A stretch of DNA of 64,000 nt from assembly GCA_045132055.1 (NCBI GenBank), contig JBGURP010000027.1:1-64000 (forward strand). Reading direction: 5' to 3'. Shown piece after piece: positions 1 to 8,066 of the stretch. The notes below the pieces were generated by a model. The model saw nothing but the letters and a program-made list of their open reading frames with translations, was not told the origin of the DNA and did not search any database. The DNA comes from F23-D06 sp045132055. Lineage in GTDB: Bacteria; Bacteroidota; Bacteroidia; Bacteroidales; WCHB1-69. Each line of letters opens with the position of its first letter. Position 1 is the stretch's first letter. A program made the translations under genes and the position numbers.

Positions 1-57
1 ATTGTGGTAATTTGGAAGTACCTGCTGCCTCGGTATAAAGAAGCGTTCCATTCCTGA
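1..57 (+). CDS. 3' end of an upstream gene (partial)
   Basis: The frame open from the window edge reads 18 codons ending in TGA at 55-57; the last residues are LPRYKEAFHS. Only the C-terminus is present, so no family can be named. It lies 25 bases upstream of the next gene on the same strand and could share its transcript. It could also be a chance open frame. Confidence 0.4.
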   Translation: MVVIWKYLLPRYKEAFHS

Positions 58-82
58 TTTGCTAATAAACCAATAAAGTATT

Positions 83-580
83 ATGAATTGGACCATCATT
101 ATTATCGAAACAATCATTCTGACGCTCGTTTTCACGGCGATGATTCTGATTCCGCTGGTCAAAAATCCCGTTTGGTGGATCGCGGACTATCCCGAAGATA
201 TTCAAGAAGAATACTTCAAGACACACGAACGCATACCTTCCAAATTCTTCTCGCCAACCGTGTTGTTGAAGAAAGGCATGGCCCTCCTCATCGCCCTCGC
301 GCTATTATTGGTAGTGGTCAAATTGGCAGGTGCATACGATTTCTGGTCTGCGTTGGGCGTGGGCTACGGGATTTGGCTCTTCATTGACTGGTACGACTGC
401 TTCTTCCTCGACTGGGTGCTCTTCGCCAACATGAAGTCCGTGCGTCTTCCTGGCACCGAGCACATGGACGAGGCTTATCATCAGAAGAAATATCACTTCG
501 TGCAGTCCTGCTGGGGAATGTTGATAGGACTGATACCGTGCCTTGTCGGTGCAGGGATTTATGCGTGGTTATTGTGTTAA
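83..580 (+). CDS. Four-segment membrane protein of unknown function
   Basis: A 165-residue protein with a hydrophobic N-terminal segment (about residues 4-26), a loop with charged and aromatic residues (WWIADYPEDIQEEYF), two closely spaced segments (about 67-105) and a C-terminal segment (about 145-164). The soluble loops are rich in Trp, Asp and Tyr. I do not recognise the family. It is an inner-membrane protein by composition. The next gene starts 12 bases downstream, so the two may be co-transcribed. Start chosen as the first ATG after the upstream stop. Confidence 0.75.
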   Translation: MNWTIIIIETIILTLVFTAMILIPLVKNPVWWIADYPEDIQEEYFKTHERIPSKFFSPTVLLKKGMALLIALALLLVVVKLAGAYDFWSALGVGYGIWLFIDWYDCFFLDWVLFANMKSVRLPGTEHMDEAYHQKKYHFVQSCWGMLIGLIPCLVGAGIYAWLLC

Positions 581-592
581 AACATATTCAAA

Positions 593-892
593 ATGAAACA
601 GTCCAAGAAATTAGCATTACTCGCATTCGCAGCATCGTTGATGCTGGGCGCATGCGCACAAAACAACCAAGATCAATCGAACAATCAACAGAAAGGGGAC
701 AATATGAAAAAGACATTAGTAGTTTACTTCTCGGCCACGGGCAACACCTTCATTGAAACCCACGATCTGAGCGGCAAGGTGCTCAATGTTTTCGCTACCA
801 GCGGCGGAAGTGGGGTAGAGGGCTCTGCTGCCGACCTCAAGAAGGCATACCCGCAATATAATTGGGGCGAGAGCCGGTTGATGAATGAATAA
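593..892 (+). pseudogene. Internally deleted flavodoxin-like lipoprotein
   Basis: The 99-residue frame starts with a lipoprotein signal (lipobox LGAC, Cys21) and a Gln/Asn-rich linker. It then enters a flavodoxin start at residue 38 (MKKTLVVYFSATGNT, which carries the FMN-phosphate loop SATGNT). It jumps directly to what looks like the flavodoxin C-terminus (ETHDLSGKVLNVFATSGGSG, then a short tail). The central part, normally about 90 residues with the flavin-ring loops, is missing without loss of frame. An ATG at 704 with a purine-rich stretch just upstream could be the start of an ancestral cytoplasmic flavodoxin. It probably cannot bind FMN fully. It could be a real short protein, but an in-frame deletion is the simpler reading. 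Confidence 0.7.
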
Positions 893-982
893 TCTTTGCT
901 TTATGAAACTTTGCAGGCAAATCGTCTTGGGGATGGCAGAAAGAATAGATAGCGTGTTTTTCTGCGTGAAAGAGTTTTTGTT

Positions 983-1759
983 ATGAATCCTGTAATCATC
1001 GGAATATTACTGCCTTTGTTAGGCACCATGCTGGGGTCGGCATTTGTCTTTTTCATGAAGAAAGAGATTCCCGACCGGCTGCAGAAGACACTGCTGGGGT
1101 TTGCCAGCGGTGTGATGGTGGCGGCTAGCGTGTGGTCGCTGCTCATTCCAAGTATCGAAATGGCAAGCACCTCGCTTGAGGGATTCAGAAGTGTGCTGCC
1201 TGCGGCCGTGGGTTTTCTGTTGGGCATAGGTTTCCTGCTGCTGATTGACGAACTGACACCGCACTTGCACCTCGGGGCAGAGAAGGCTGAGGGTCCGCGG
1301 TCGAAGTTGTCGCGCACCGCCATGTTAGCGCTCGCCGTTACCATACACAACCTCCCCGAGGGTATGGCCGTGGGAGTGGTGTTTGCAGGCGAAGCGCAGG
1401 GGCTGACGCTCAGTGCGGCATTAGCGGTCAGCATCGGCATTGCTATCCAGAACATCCCCGAAGGTGCCATCATTTCGATGCCCATGCACGCAGAAGGTAA
1501 CTCCCGCTGGCGCTCGTTCCTCATTGGCTCGCTGAGCGGTGTAGTGGAGCCCATCGGTTCGATAGCCATTTTGCTATTGGCCTCTGTGTTGGGTGTCGCA
1601 TTGCCTTATCTTTTAGCCTTCGCAGCCGGCGCCATGATGTATGTGGTAGTAGAGGAACTCATCCCCGAGACCGCCGAAGGCACCCACACCAACCTCTCCA
1701 CTATCGGGTTCGCCATCGGTTTTGTGCTGATGATGGTGATGGATGTGGTGTTAGGATAG
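983..1759 (+). CDS. ZIP-family divalent metal transporter
   Basis: A 258-residue polytopic membrane protein with about eight hydrophobic segments, the usual size for bacterial ZIP (GufA/ZupT-type) transporters. The metal-site helices are visible: HNLPEGMAVGV near residue 122 and QNIPEGAIIS near residue 157, where the second carries Gln in place of the more common His. A His-bearing loop (TPHLHLG) lies between segments 3 and 4. ZIP proteins import zinc and related cations down their gradient. The ATG at 983 overlaps the stop of a 27-codon upstream frame. A strong hairpin follows at 1828-1863. Confidence 0.9.
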   Translation: MNPVIIGILLPLLGTMLGSAFVFFMKKEIPDRLQKTLLGFASGVMVAASVWSLLIPSIEMASTSLEGFRSVLPAAVGFLLGIGFLLLIDELTPHLHLGAEKAEGPRSKLSRTAMLALAVTIHNLPEGMAVGVVFAGEAQGLTLSAALAVSIGIAIQNIPEGAIISMPMHAEGNSRWRSFLIGSLSGVVEPIGSIAILLLASVLGVALPYLLAFAAGAMMYVVVEELIPETAEGTHTNLSTIGFAIGFVLMMVMDVVLG

Positions 1760-1779
1760 TCTGCAGCAAGCAATGCTTT

Positions 1780-1869
1780 ATGTCGGAAGCCGAATTATAC
1801 AAAGAACTCGGGACGCTGACGAAGAACAAGGACGCATGGGAGGAGAACATCCCGTGCGTCCTTGTTTGA
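1780..1869 (+). pseudogene. Truncated start of a HEAT/PBS-lyase-type protein (possible)
   Basis: A 29-codon frame beginning MSEAELYKELGTLTKNKDAW resembles, from memory, the N-terminus of HEAT-repeat (PBS-lyase-like) proteins of Bacteroidales, then ends abruptly. Its 3' half coincides with the inverted repeat at 1828-1863, so it may be a gene remnant reused as terminator, or the resemblance may be accidental. No repeat units of a functional HEAT protein are present. Confidence 0.35.
1828..1863. terminator. Bidirectional terminator hairpin
   Basis: Arms AAGGACGCATGGGA and TCCCGTGCGTCCTT pair over 14 bp with one G-U, leaving an 8-base loop. The hairpin sits between the convergent ZIP transporter and T9SS surface protein, with T-rich sequence on both sides. 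Confidence 0.65.
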
Positions 1870-1874
1870 CACTT

Positions 1875-4403
1875 TTACTTAAAAATCACTTTTCGGGTCT
1901 GTTTTTGGCCGTTGGAACTCATCCGCAGCATGTAGATGCCGTCCGGCAGGTTGCCGCGTTCCACACGTTGTACCGTCTCTCCAGCCGGCATCCGAAACGT
2001 CCTCAAAATCCGACCGCTGATATCCAGCAAGTCCACAAGTATCTCTTCGTGGGTTTCCTTCACCGTTAACACAACGTAATCGTGCGCGGGATTGGGCGCA
2101 ATGGCAATCTCCAAACCATCATACACATACACGTTGGTCAACACTGTAAGGTTCAGCGTGATGATGCTATCACAACCGTTGACTGTCGTCAGCATTTGCG
2201 TATAGGTGCCTGTCGCACTTTCGTTGAAACCATATTGTGTATAAGTCTCCCCAGCGGTAATACTGTCGTTGATAGTGATGTTGTAAATCGGGTTCACCGT
2301 CAGATTCAGGGTGTAAACAGTATCGTTGGAGGCAAACGTGTAGCTACCAGAAGTCGTATAGGAAAAACCATTTATTTCAATGACCTCTCCTTCGCAAATG
2401 CTCTCTTCAAGAGTGATGTATATGGAATCCACCACTACAGTATCTTCTGGGAAATAGTAATTCACCGTAACGTTGTCCATAAAAAGATTGTACCCGTAGT
2501 CGGAAGTAGCCTTGAAAATCAGATATGTGTTGTCGTTTTGCACGGGAACAATCACAGAAACGGTATCCCAACCGCTCATGGATGGGTCATAACCGTAAAC
2601 AGTAGTCAGGAGAGTGGCGTTTGCAAGGTCGGAGGTCGTATTGACGTAAACTTCAATTTTGTCATCTGCCTGATAAATGTCCTGCTTGAAGTAAGCAAAC
2701 GAAAGGGTCATGTCTTGCGTAATAGCCAAAGCGGGAGAAGCCAATGTCCCCCAGCTGCCTGACGGGAAACTCCAACAGTTATATTTCATCATGGAACTTC
2801 CGGTGTATGGCGTGCACGTTGGGTAGGTGCCGGTAGCGACCACCTGCCAATCTTGTCCTGCAGAAGAGGCATTCAACGTCCAGCATCCCAACCCGTTTTC
2901 GAAACTGTCGTTCCACGGAAAGTTTACAACTGTTTCACAGGGGGTTGAAAAGGTGTAAACCTGTGACGGTGCCGATTCATTGCTGTTATCACAAAGTGTG
3001 ACGATATAATATTGATAAACAGTATTATAAGGCAGATTGTAAAGTGTATAATAGTTGTCCGTATAGACTTCAACGGAGTCGAACAAGGAATCTACGGCCG
3101 TCTTGTAGTATATTCTGGCACCGTATGCATTGTTGGTGTATGTCCAAGAAATGGTGGCATCGAGACTGTTTACGTTAGCGGAAATCTGCACGGGTGGAGT
3201 GCAGTCAGGAGTCTCATATACAGCCACATCGTCAATGAAGCAACTTGGATACAAGTGTGTGGAGTTAGCTTTGCTAAACCAAAATGCGATGTGACGACCC
3301 GTGTCGGCATAGGTGGCGAAATTGATTTCCTTGTCTTCCCAACTGTTGGAGCTCCCTTCGCACCATACCGTATCTACAGGCACAAACGCCAGCGTGTCGG
3401 TCGGATCTGACATCACTCCAACCACCAAACGCGTAATATTCTGTTGGGAGGATTTGAACTTGAACGACATAGAGATATTCTGCATCAACAAAGAGCTGTC
3501 CAATGCGGGCAGAATCAAGAACGACGAATAGGTATCCATTAGCATAAACATCACCGATTGGTTAGGATCACTCATGCTGCCGCCGTTGATGACGGGATAA
3601 TAGCTGCCGTAGGCCTGGTTGTATTCCTGCGAGATTTTGGTCCAGCAGGTGGGGATGGATGAAAAATCTCCCGGATAACCCTCGAATGTCTCCATCGCAG
3701 GGAGAGTCAATACGCAATTTGTGTCAGGGGAGACCGGTTCGCCAGAACTAAAGGCGAATACTATGTTCGGACGGTCGAAATGGTTGCCGTGTGTGCCTTC
3801 GGGAATGGAGTCCATTACCGTGGTGAAGGAAATCTGAGTGCCATCCTGTACCCGGTTCCAACAATTATTGACAGTCCCATTGTTGACGTAAATCTCTGTC
3901 TCACAGTCTCCCATGCCAGGATAAGGGTCGCAGGCTTCACCTTCCACAAGCACTATCAGATTACCACCGCTATATGAGAATGGCTGCGAGAAAACAAATT
4001 CCTTCCAATAATCATCCCACTGGATGTCGCAGCCGATAGAATCATACACCAAGTTGGCTGATGCTACCAAAGAACTCCAAGTCTGTGTCAAATCTATAGC
4101 TGGATCAGTTGTCTCCAACAGGTAAATCCGAATTCTCTTGTCCCTGTCATCTATTGGATAGTTTCCGTATGTGATATGATAGGAAAGCGATTCAATATTT
4201 CCAGCCGAATGGTTTATCTCATTGTTTAGATACAATGCAGCAGACAAGTGATAACCGTATGCACCTGGCATTGCCGAATGTATGGAAGTTGTTGTGCCAC
4301 TGCCGATTGTGTCGGATGTGGAGATTTGAGCATGCAATGCAAGGATTGAAATCTGCATCACCGCCAAAATAATAATTGTTCTAAAAGATAATTTTTTCAA
4401 CAT
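1875..4403 (-). CDS. T9SS-secreted multidomain surface protein
   Basis: An 842-residue protein with an N-terminal signal peptide (about residues 1-25, ending ALHAQ). Two MAM/choice-of-anchor-J-like beta-sandwich regions are recognisable (about 230-400 and 497-665, the second with DSFENGLGCW). A fibronectin-III-like domain lies between them (about 405-495). Two short repeats follow, each with a TGTYTQ- or SGSYTF-like core (about 670-765). The last 75 residues form a T9SS type A sorting domain (IAPNPAHDYV, LLDISGRI, LPDGIYMLR, KVIFK). It should cross the outer membrane by T9SS and be surface-anchored or released. A -7 box lies at 4443-4450. No catalytic motif was seen, so adhesion or glycan binding is an inference. 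Confidence 0.85.
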   Translation of the reverse strand: MLKKLSFRTIIILAVMQISILALHAQISTSDTIGSGTTTSIHSAMPGAYGYHLSAALYLNNEINHSAGNIESLSYHITYGNYPIDDRDKRIRIYLLETTDPAIDLTQTWSSLVASANLVYDSIGCDIQWDDYWKEFVFSQPFSYSGGNLIVLVEGEACDPYPGMGDCETEIYVNNGTVNNCWNRVQDGTQISFTTVMDSIPEGTHGNHFDRPNIVFAFSSGEPVSPDTNCVLTLPAMETFEGYPGDFSSIPTCWTKISQEYNQAYGSYYPVINGGSMSDPNQSVMFMLMDTYSSFLILPALDSSLLMQNISMSFKFKSSQQNITRLVVGVMSDPTDTLAFVPVDTVWCEGSSNSWEDKEINFATYADTGRHIAFWFSKANSTHLYPSCFIDDVAVYETPDCTPPVQISANVNSLDATISWTYTNNAYGARIYYKTAVDSLFDSVEVYTDNYYTLYNLPYNTVYQYYIVTLCDNSNESAPSQVYTFSTPCETVVNFPWNDSFENGLGCWTLNASSAGQDWQVVATGTYPTCTPYTGSSMMKYNCWSFPSGSWGTLASPALAITQDMTLSFAYFKQDIYQADDKIEVYVNTTSDLANATLLTTVYGYDPSMSGWDTVSVIVPVQNDNTYLIFKATSDYGYNLFMDNVTVNYYFPEDTVVVDSIYITLEESICEGEVIEINGFSYTTSGSYTFASNDTVYTLNLTVNPIYNITINDSITAGETYTQYGFNESATGTYTQMLTTVNGCDSIITLNLTVLTNVYVYDGLEIAIAPNPAHDYVVLTVKETHEEILVDLLDISGRILRTFRMPAGETVQRVERGNLPDGIYMLRMSSNGQKQTRKVIFK

Positions 4404-4442
4404 ATTTTTTGATTTAAAAATTCAATACCGAAATTTGTACGG

Positions 4443-4450
4443 CAAAAATA
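4443..4450 (-). promoter_or_regulatory. Bacteroidota -7 promoter box
   Basis: On the minus strand this reads TATTTTTG (TAnnTTTG), 40 bases upstream of the ATG of the T9SS surface protein. Confidence 0.5.
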
Positions 4451-4503
4451 AAATCGTCCACGCCGTCTAATGTCATTATAAATAGGGATTTGGTGCTGGA
4501 TTA

Positions 4504-5283
4504 TCACCACTTATACAACGCCAAACGATTGTTCAGGTGTGGCAAGAAGAAGGCAAACAGCTTGGCACGGATGGAGTATTTCTTCATTTCCTCGTTGTAG
4601 CTTCTTTCCGAAAGCAAGGTCATCCGCGGCTCCAATTCAAGGTATTCTTTGCCCGACTTGGTCCCCCAGTGGAATTCGGCGTTGGTATGCTTCACGGCAT
4701 CATGATGCTTGGTGTTTCTGCCCAAAATGGGATGATGCAGTTCGGCCAACAGATAGCCGTGTTCGAATGAGTCGCACAACATGTTCAGACAGGTTTTCAC
4801 TTGTTCTTTTGTGAAGTATTCCAAAACGCCTTCCATTACGATAATGTTGGTGGAGCGCTTGGGCAAACCCTTTGTCCAGTCCGATTCAAGGGCGCTTCCC
4901 TCCTTCATCACACATCGCTCGCGGTCGTTGCAAACCTTGCGACGAACCGCAAGAATATCAGGCAAGTCAACATCATACCACATAATCCGCCCATTGTCAA
5001 CCTGCACAAACTTGTCGTCGAAACCACACCCCAAATTGACACATAGGGCATCGGGATACTGACTGATGAGTTCCTGTAACTGGTTTTTATACATGATAGT
5101 ACGTGCAACAACCCCTTCATGCGACATGAACGGGTCGTATTGACTAACATCAACACCCAAAGTGTCGATGATTTCTTTTGCCAGATTGTCTTTGATTCTG
5201 GCATTCGGACGCGCTGTCTCGCTTGCCCTGATGGCCAGTGTGATCAACGCTGTTTCTTGAATGTCACCAATTTGTAAGTCCAT
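4504..5283 (-). CDS. SAM-dependent O-methyltransferase, LCMT/TcmP type
   Basis: A 259-residue class I methyltransferase of the leucine-carboxyl-methyltransferase (PPM1/TcmP) family. The SAM-binding motif I is VNLGCGFDDKF. It is followed by WYDVDLPDI (acidic residue for the ribose) and IIVMEGVLEYF (post-motif region typical of LCMT-type enzymes). The family methylates carboxyl or hydroxyl groups of small molecules or peptides; the substrate here is unknown. The frame stays open to an ATG at 5331, but the -7 box at 5329-5336 would put the transcript start near 5322. The Met at 5283 (MDLQIGDIQE) is therefore preferred. It is divergent from the riboswitch operon. Confidence 0.8.
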   Translation of the reverse strand: MDLQIGDIQETALITLAIRASETARPNARIKDNLAKEIIDTLGVDVSQYDPFMSHEGVVARTIMYKNQLQELISQYPDALCVNLGCGFDDKFVQVDNGRIMWYDVDLPDILAVRRKVCNDRERCVMKEGSALESDWTKGLPKRSTNIIVMEGVLEYFTKEQVKTCLNMLCDSFEHGYLLAELHHPILGRNTKHHDAVKHTNAEFHWGTKSGKEYLELEPRMTLLSERSYNEEMKKYSIRAKLFAFFLPHLNNRLALYKW

Positions 5284-5328
5284 ATTGCTAGTATTTAATG
5301 ATTGTTTTTTCTTTTGATTTCCTGGAAG

Positions 5329-5336
5329 CAAAAATA
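5329..5336 (-). promoter_or_regulatory. Bacteroidota -7 promoter box
   Basis: TATTTTTG on the minus strand, upstream of the methyltransferase. Its position argues against the longer 5331 start. Confidence 0.5.
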
Positions 5337-5422
5337 GTGTCGCATGTTCACATGCTTTATCCTCAATTATAGGGATTTTCAGGGTGGGGATTACTCAATC
5401 AGGGACACTGCGACTTTTTTTG

Positions 5423-5430
5423 TACTTTTG
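5423..5430 (+). promoter_or_regulatory. Bacteroidota -7 promoter box of the riboswitch operon
   Basis: TACTTTTG (TAnnTTTG) ends about 10 bases before the first conserved riboswitch bases, so the transcript should begin near 5437 and carry the whole aptamer. Confidence 0.6.
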
Positions 5431-5439
5431 CCACCGGAT

Positions 5440-5590
5440 TCGGGTTCTCACCGATTAATAGGGAATCCTGTGTAAATCAGGAGCTATGCCCGTAGCTGTG
5501 AGTTCCTAAAAATGCTTCCGACACGAAAGTCACTGATATTTTTATCGGGAAGACGTCGGAAGCGGAACAAGCCAGAAGACCTGCCCGTTT
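5440..5590 (+). ncRNA. Cobalamin riboswitch
   Basis: Core elements of the adenosylcobalamin-class aptamer appear in order: TTAATAGGGAAT at 5455, then GTGTAAATCAGGAGCT, then CCCGTAGCTGTGA. These are followed by CACGAAAGTCACTG at 5522 and the B12 box GCCAGAAGACCTGCC at 5571-5585. An outer helix is formed by CTTCCGAC (5515-5522) and GTCGGAAG (5555-5562). This family represses downstream genes when cobalamin is bound. The next gene is an acyl-CoA transferase, not a B12 transporter. Confidence 0.93.
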
Positions 5591-5631
5591 CCGTATTCGC
5601 AGCTTTCGGGAACAAAAGCTTGGGATTTGTC

Positions 5632-5653
5632 AGTGAGCGTCTATGCGCTCGCT
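5632..5653 (+). promoter_or_regulatory. Hairpin in the leader after the riboswitch
   Basis: AGTGAGCG and CGCTCGCT pair over 8 bp (one G-U) around a 6-base loop. A T-run (5680-5688) follows about 27 bases later. It could be part of the expression platform, or an attenuator. The T-run is too distant for a classical intrinsic terminator. Confidence 0.35.
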
Positions 5654-5709
5654 ATTCTCATTTTGTTTTCTGCTGCTGTTTTTTTTATAATCAACAAATC
5701 GAAAAAACG

Positions 5710-7029
5710 ATGAAGAAACAGTATCAGGCAGTTACCGCGGCGGAAGCCGTCAAAGTCATCAAGTCAGGGGACCATGTACACATCAGCTCGGTTTCCAATG
5801 TACCCCAATGTTTAGTGAAAGCCCTGTGCGACAGAGGCCGCGCTGGTGAGTTGAAGAACGTCTATATTCACCATTTGCATACGGAGGGCGCGGCACCATA
5901 CGTAAACCCCGAATTCGAGGGGATTTTCCAGCACAACGCCTTCTTTGTGGGCGCCAACGTGCGCGAGAGCGTGCAAAAGGGACTCGCAGACTACATCCCC
6001 GTCTTCCTGGGCGAAACCTCGAAGCTTTATCGCGAGCGCTACATCAAGTGCAACGTGGCGATGATTCAGGTGAGCCCGCCCGACAAGTTCGGTTACGTGT
6101 CGTTGGGTTCCTCTGTGGATGCCACCCTCGCCGCCATGGAATGCGCCGAATTCACCATCGCTGTCATCAACCGCCACGTACCGCGCTCCCTCGGTGACGC
6201 GCAAATCCATATCAGCCGCATCAATTATGTGGTGGAAGATGATACGCCTTTGCTCACCGTAGAGGCGCCCGTACCCACCGAAGTGGAGAAAACCATAGGC
6301 CGCTACTGCGCCGAACTTATTGAAGACGGTGCCTGTCTGCAGATGGGCATCGGATCTATCCCCAACGCCATCCTGTCGTGTCTCGGCAACCACAAAGACA
6401 TCGGCATCCATACCGAAATGTTCTCCGACGGAATATTGCCTCTGGTGAAAAAAGGAGTCATCAACGGCAGCCGCAAAAGGCTGGACAGAGGCAAAATCGT
6501 CTCCACATTTGTGATGGGCTCGCAGAAAATCTACAATTTCATTGATGGAAATCCACAGGTGCTGATGAAAGATGTGGAATACACCAACGACCCGTTCATC
6601 ATTGCGCAGCAGCCGAGAATGACCTCCATCAATTCGGCCATTCAGGTGGATTTGTCGGGACAGGTGTGTGCTGATTCGTTAGGCGACAAAATCTATTCCG
6701 GCGTTGGCGGGCAGATCGACTTTGTGTATGGTGCGTCCCGTGCCAAAGGCGGCAAAGCCATCATCGCAATGCCATCCACCACTCGCAGAGGCATCAACAA
6801 GATTGTGCCGGCATTGGATCTGGGCTCCGGAGCAGTTACCACGCGCAATCACATCCACTGGTTCGTGACAGAGTACGGGGCAGTGAATCTCTACGGAAGG
6901 TCTTTGCAGGAACGCGCCAAGCTGATTATTTCCATAGCCCATCCACAGTTCCAGGAGGAACTAGAAAAGGCTGCGTTCCAGCGTTTCGGTCCGCACTATC
7001 ATTATGTCTGTAAAAACAACATTTTCTAA
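5710..7029 (+). CDS. Acetyl-CoA hydrolase/4-hydroxybutyrate CoA-transferase family protein
   Basis: A 439-residue CoA-transferase similar along its length to the Cat2/AbfT family (AcetylCoA_hydro plus C-terminal domain). The probable catalytic glutamate is E236 in GIHTEMFSDG. The CoA-binding loop GVGGQIDFVYGA lies about residue 340. Family members move CoA between acetate, succinate, propionate, butyrate or 4-hydroxybutyrate; the true substrate cannot be set from sequence. The frame is open upstream to 5512 inside the riboswitch, so the ATG at 5710 (MKKQYQAVTAAEAV) is chosen. It is first in an operon with the two membrane proteins downstream (18- and 20-base gaps) under cobalamin control. Confidence 0.9.
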   Translation: MKKQYQAVTAAEAVKVIKSGDHVHISSVSNVPQCLVKALCDRGRAGELKNVYIHHLHTEGAAPYVNPEFEGIFQHNAFFVGANVRESVQKGLADYIPVFLGETSKLYRERYIKCNVAMIQVSPPDKFGYVSLGSSVDATLAAMECAEFTIAVINRHVPRSLGDAQIHISRINYVVEDDTPLLTVEAPVPTEVEKTIGRYCAELIEDGACLQMGIGSIPNAILSCLGNHKDIGIHTEMFSDGILPLVKKGVINGSRKRLDRGKIVSTFVMGSQKIYNFIDGNPQVLMKDVEYTNDPFIIAQQPRMTSINSAIQVDLSGQVCADSLGDKIYSGVGGQIDFVYGASRAKGGKAIIAMPSTTRRGINKIVPALDLGSGAVTTRNHIHWFVTEYGAVNLYGRSLQERAKLIISIAHPQFQEELEKAAFQRFGPHYHYVCKNNIF

Positions 7030-7047
7030 CCGATAAGAATAATAAAT

Positions 7048-7326
7048 ATGGCAGATTTCAGCATTTGGGAAGTACTCTTCCTGCTCTGTTTCGCGGTCAG
7101 CTGGCCCGTGTCCATCGCCAAATCACTGAGAACCAAAGTGGTGATTGGGAAAAGTCCGCTTTTCATGTCCCTGATTATCTTGGGCTATATCTTCGGCATT
7201 ATCCATAAATCCTTGTACAGCAACGACATCGTTATCTGGCTGTATGTTTTCAACGCAGCGCTGGTCTCCTTCGACCTGTTTCTCTACTTCTTGTATGTTG
7301 GGCGGAACCGCCGCGAAATGATGTGA
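7048..7326 (+). CDS. Small PQ-loop-like membrane protein
   Basis: A 92-residue protein with three hydrophobic segments (about residues 6-22, 38-58 and 62-84). The pattern FAVSWPVSIAKSLRTK followed by GKSPLFM resembles the SWP/PQ-loop turn of SemiSWEET-like half transporters. The substrate is unknown. It sits between the CoA-transferase and the MarC-family gene with short gaps, so it is probably under the same cobalamin riboswitch. The PQ-loop assignment rests on motif resemblance only. Confidence 0.65.
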   Translation: MADFSIWEVLFLLCFAVSWPVSIAKSLRTKVVIGKSPLFMSLIILGYIFGIIHKSLYSNDIVIWLYVFNAALVSFDLFLYFLYVGRNRREMM

Positions 7327-7346
7327 TAATTTAAACAGAAAGAATT

Positions 7347-7940
7347 ATGCTTCAACAAATTAGCCTTATTGAGATTCTCAGTTCGTTTATCGTGATGTTC
7401 GCCATCATCGATATTTTGGGTTCTATCCCTATCTTTATGAGTATCCGGGAGAAGAATCAGGACATCAAGGCGGTGCAGGCTTGTCTCACAGCTTTGGGAC
7501 TGTTTCTGATTTTCTTCTTCGCGGGCGACGCACTCTTCCGGCTCTTTGGCATTAATGAGGCCTCCTTTGCCGTAGCAGGCTCGTTAGTGCTGTTCATCTT
7601 GGCCGTGGAGATGGTTTTAGGGCGCGACATCATCAAAAATGAGCCCAACAGTGGTGGCGCAAGCATTGTGCCGGTGGCGTTCCCGCTTATCGCCGGCCCC
7701 GGCGCCATCACCGCCTTGCTCTCCCTCCGCGCCGACTACGCCGTGGTCAACATCTTGATCGGACTGCTTCTGAACATCATCCTTGACTTCATCGTCATCC
7801 GCTATTTGGACAAGATCCAGAAACTGTTGGGTACGAACCTCATCTTCATTATCCGTAAGTTCTTCGGGGTGATTTTGCTCGCCATGGCCATCAATATGTT
7901 CGTCAACAACATCTTGGTGATTATCCATCAAGGGGTATAA
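7347..7940 (+). CDS. MarC-family integral membrane protein
   Basis: A 197-residue protein with six hydrophobic segments, the usual MarC/UPF0056 size. Typical features are FAIIDILGSIPIFMSI in the first segment, VPVAFPLIAGPGAITALL near residue 113, and a C-terminal GVILLAMAINMFVNNI. Despite the name, MarC proteins are not established drug pumps and the transported substrate is not known. It is last in the riboswitch operon and is followed by an intrinsic terminator at 7967-7999. Confidence 0.9.
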   Translation: MLQQISLIEILSSFIVMFAIIDILGSIPIFMSIREKNQDIKAVQACLTALGLFLIFFFAGDALFRLFGINEASFAVAGSLVLFILAVEMVLGRDIIKNEPNSGGASIVPVAFPLIAGPGAITALLSLRADYAVVNILIGLLLNIILDFIVIRYLDKIQKLLGTNLIFIIRKFFGVILLAMAINMFVNNILVIIHQGV

Positions 7941-7966
7941 ATGTAGTACTGCTGAATAAGTAAACC

Positions 7967-7999
7967 AAAGTCGCGGTCCGAAGACTGCGACTTTTTTTG
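7967..7999 (+). terminator. Rho-independent terminator of the riboswitch operon
   Basis: AAAGTCGC (7967-7974) pairs with GCGACTTT (7987-7994) and runs into seven T. It overlaps the promoter of the next small gene. Confidence 0.75.
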
Positions 8000-8007
8000 T
8001 ATTTTTG
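8000..8007 (+). promoter_or_regulatory. Bacteroidota -7 promoter box
   Basis: TATTTTTG, 60 bases upstream of the small membrane protein at 8067, directly abutting the preceding terminator. Confidence 0.5.
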
Positions 8008-8066
8008 CTAAAAAAATGTACCATTTGTCAGATCATGCAAAATAATCAACTAAATTTCACAATACA

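Noticed and set aside
903..986. A 27-codon frame overlapping the ZIP gene start by ATGA
   Set aside because: Could be a leader peptide, but no conserved motif or metal-binding residues are visible and short frames of this size are expected by chance.
5512..5709. Longer N-terminus of the CoA-transferase
   Set aside because: These codons lie within the cobalamin aptamer and its leader, and do not resemble the family.
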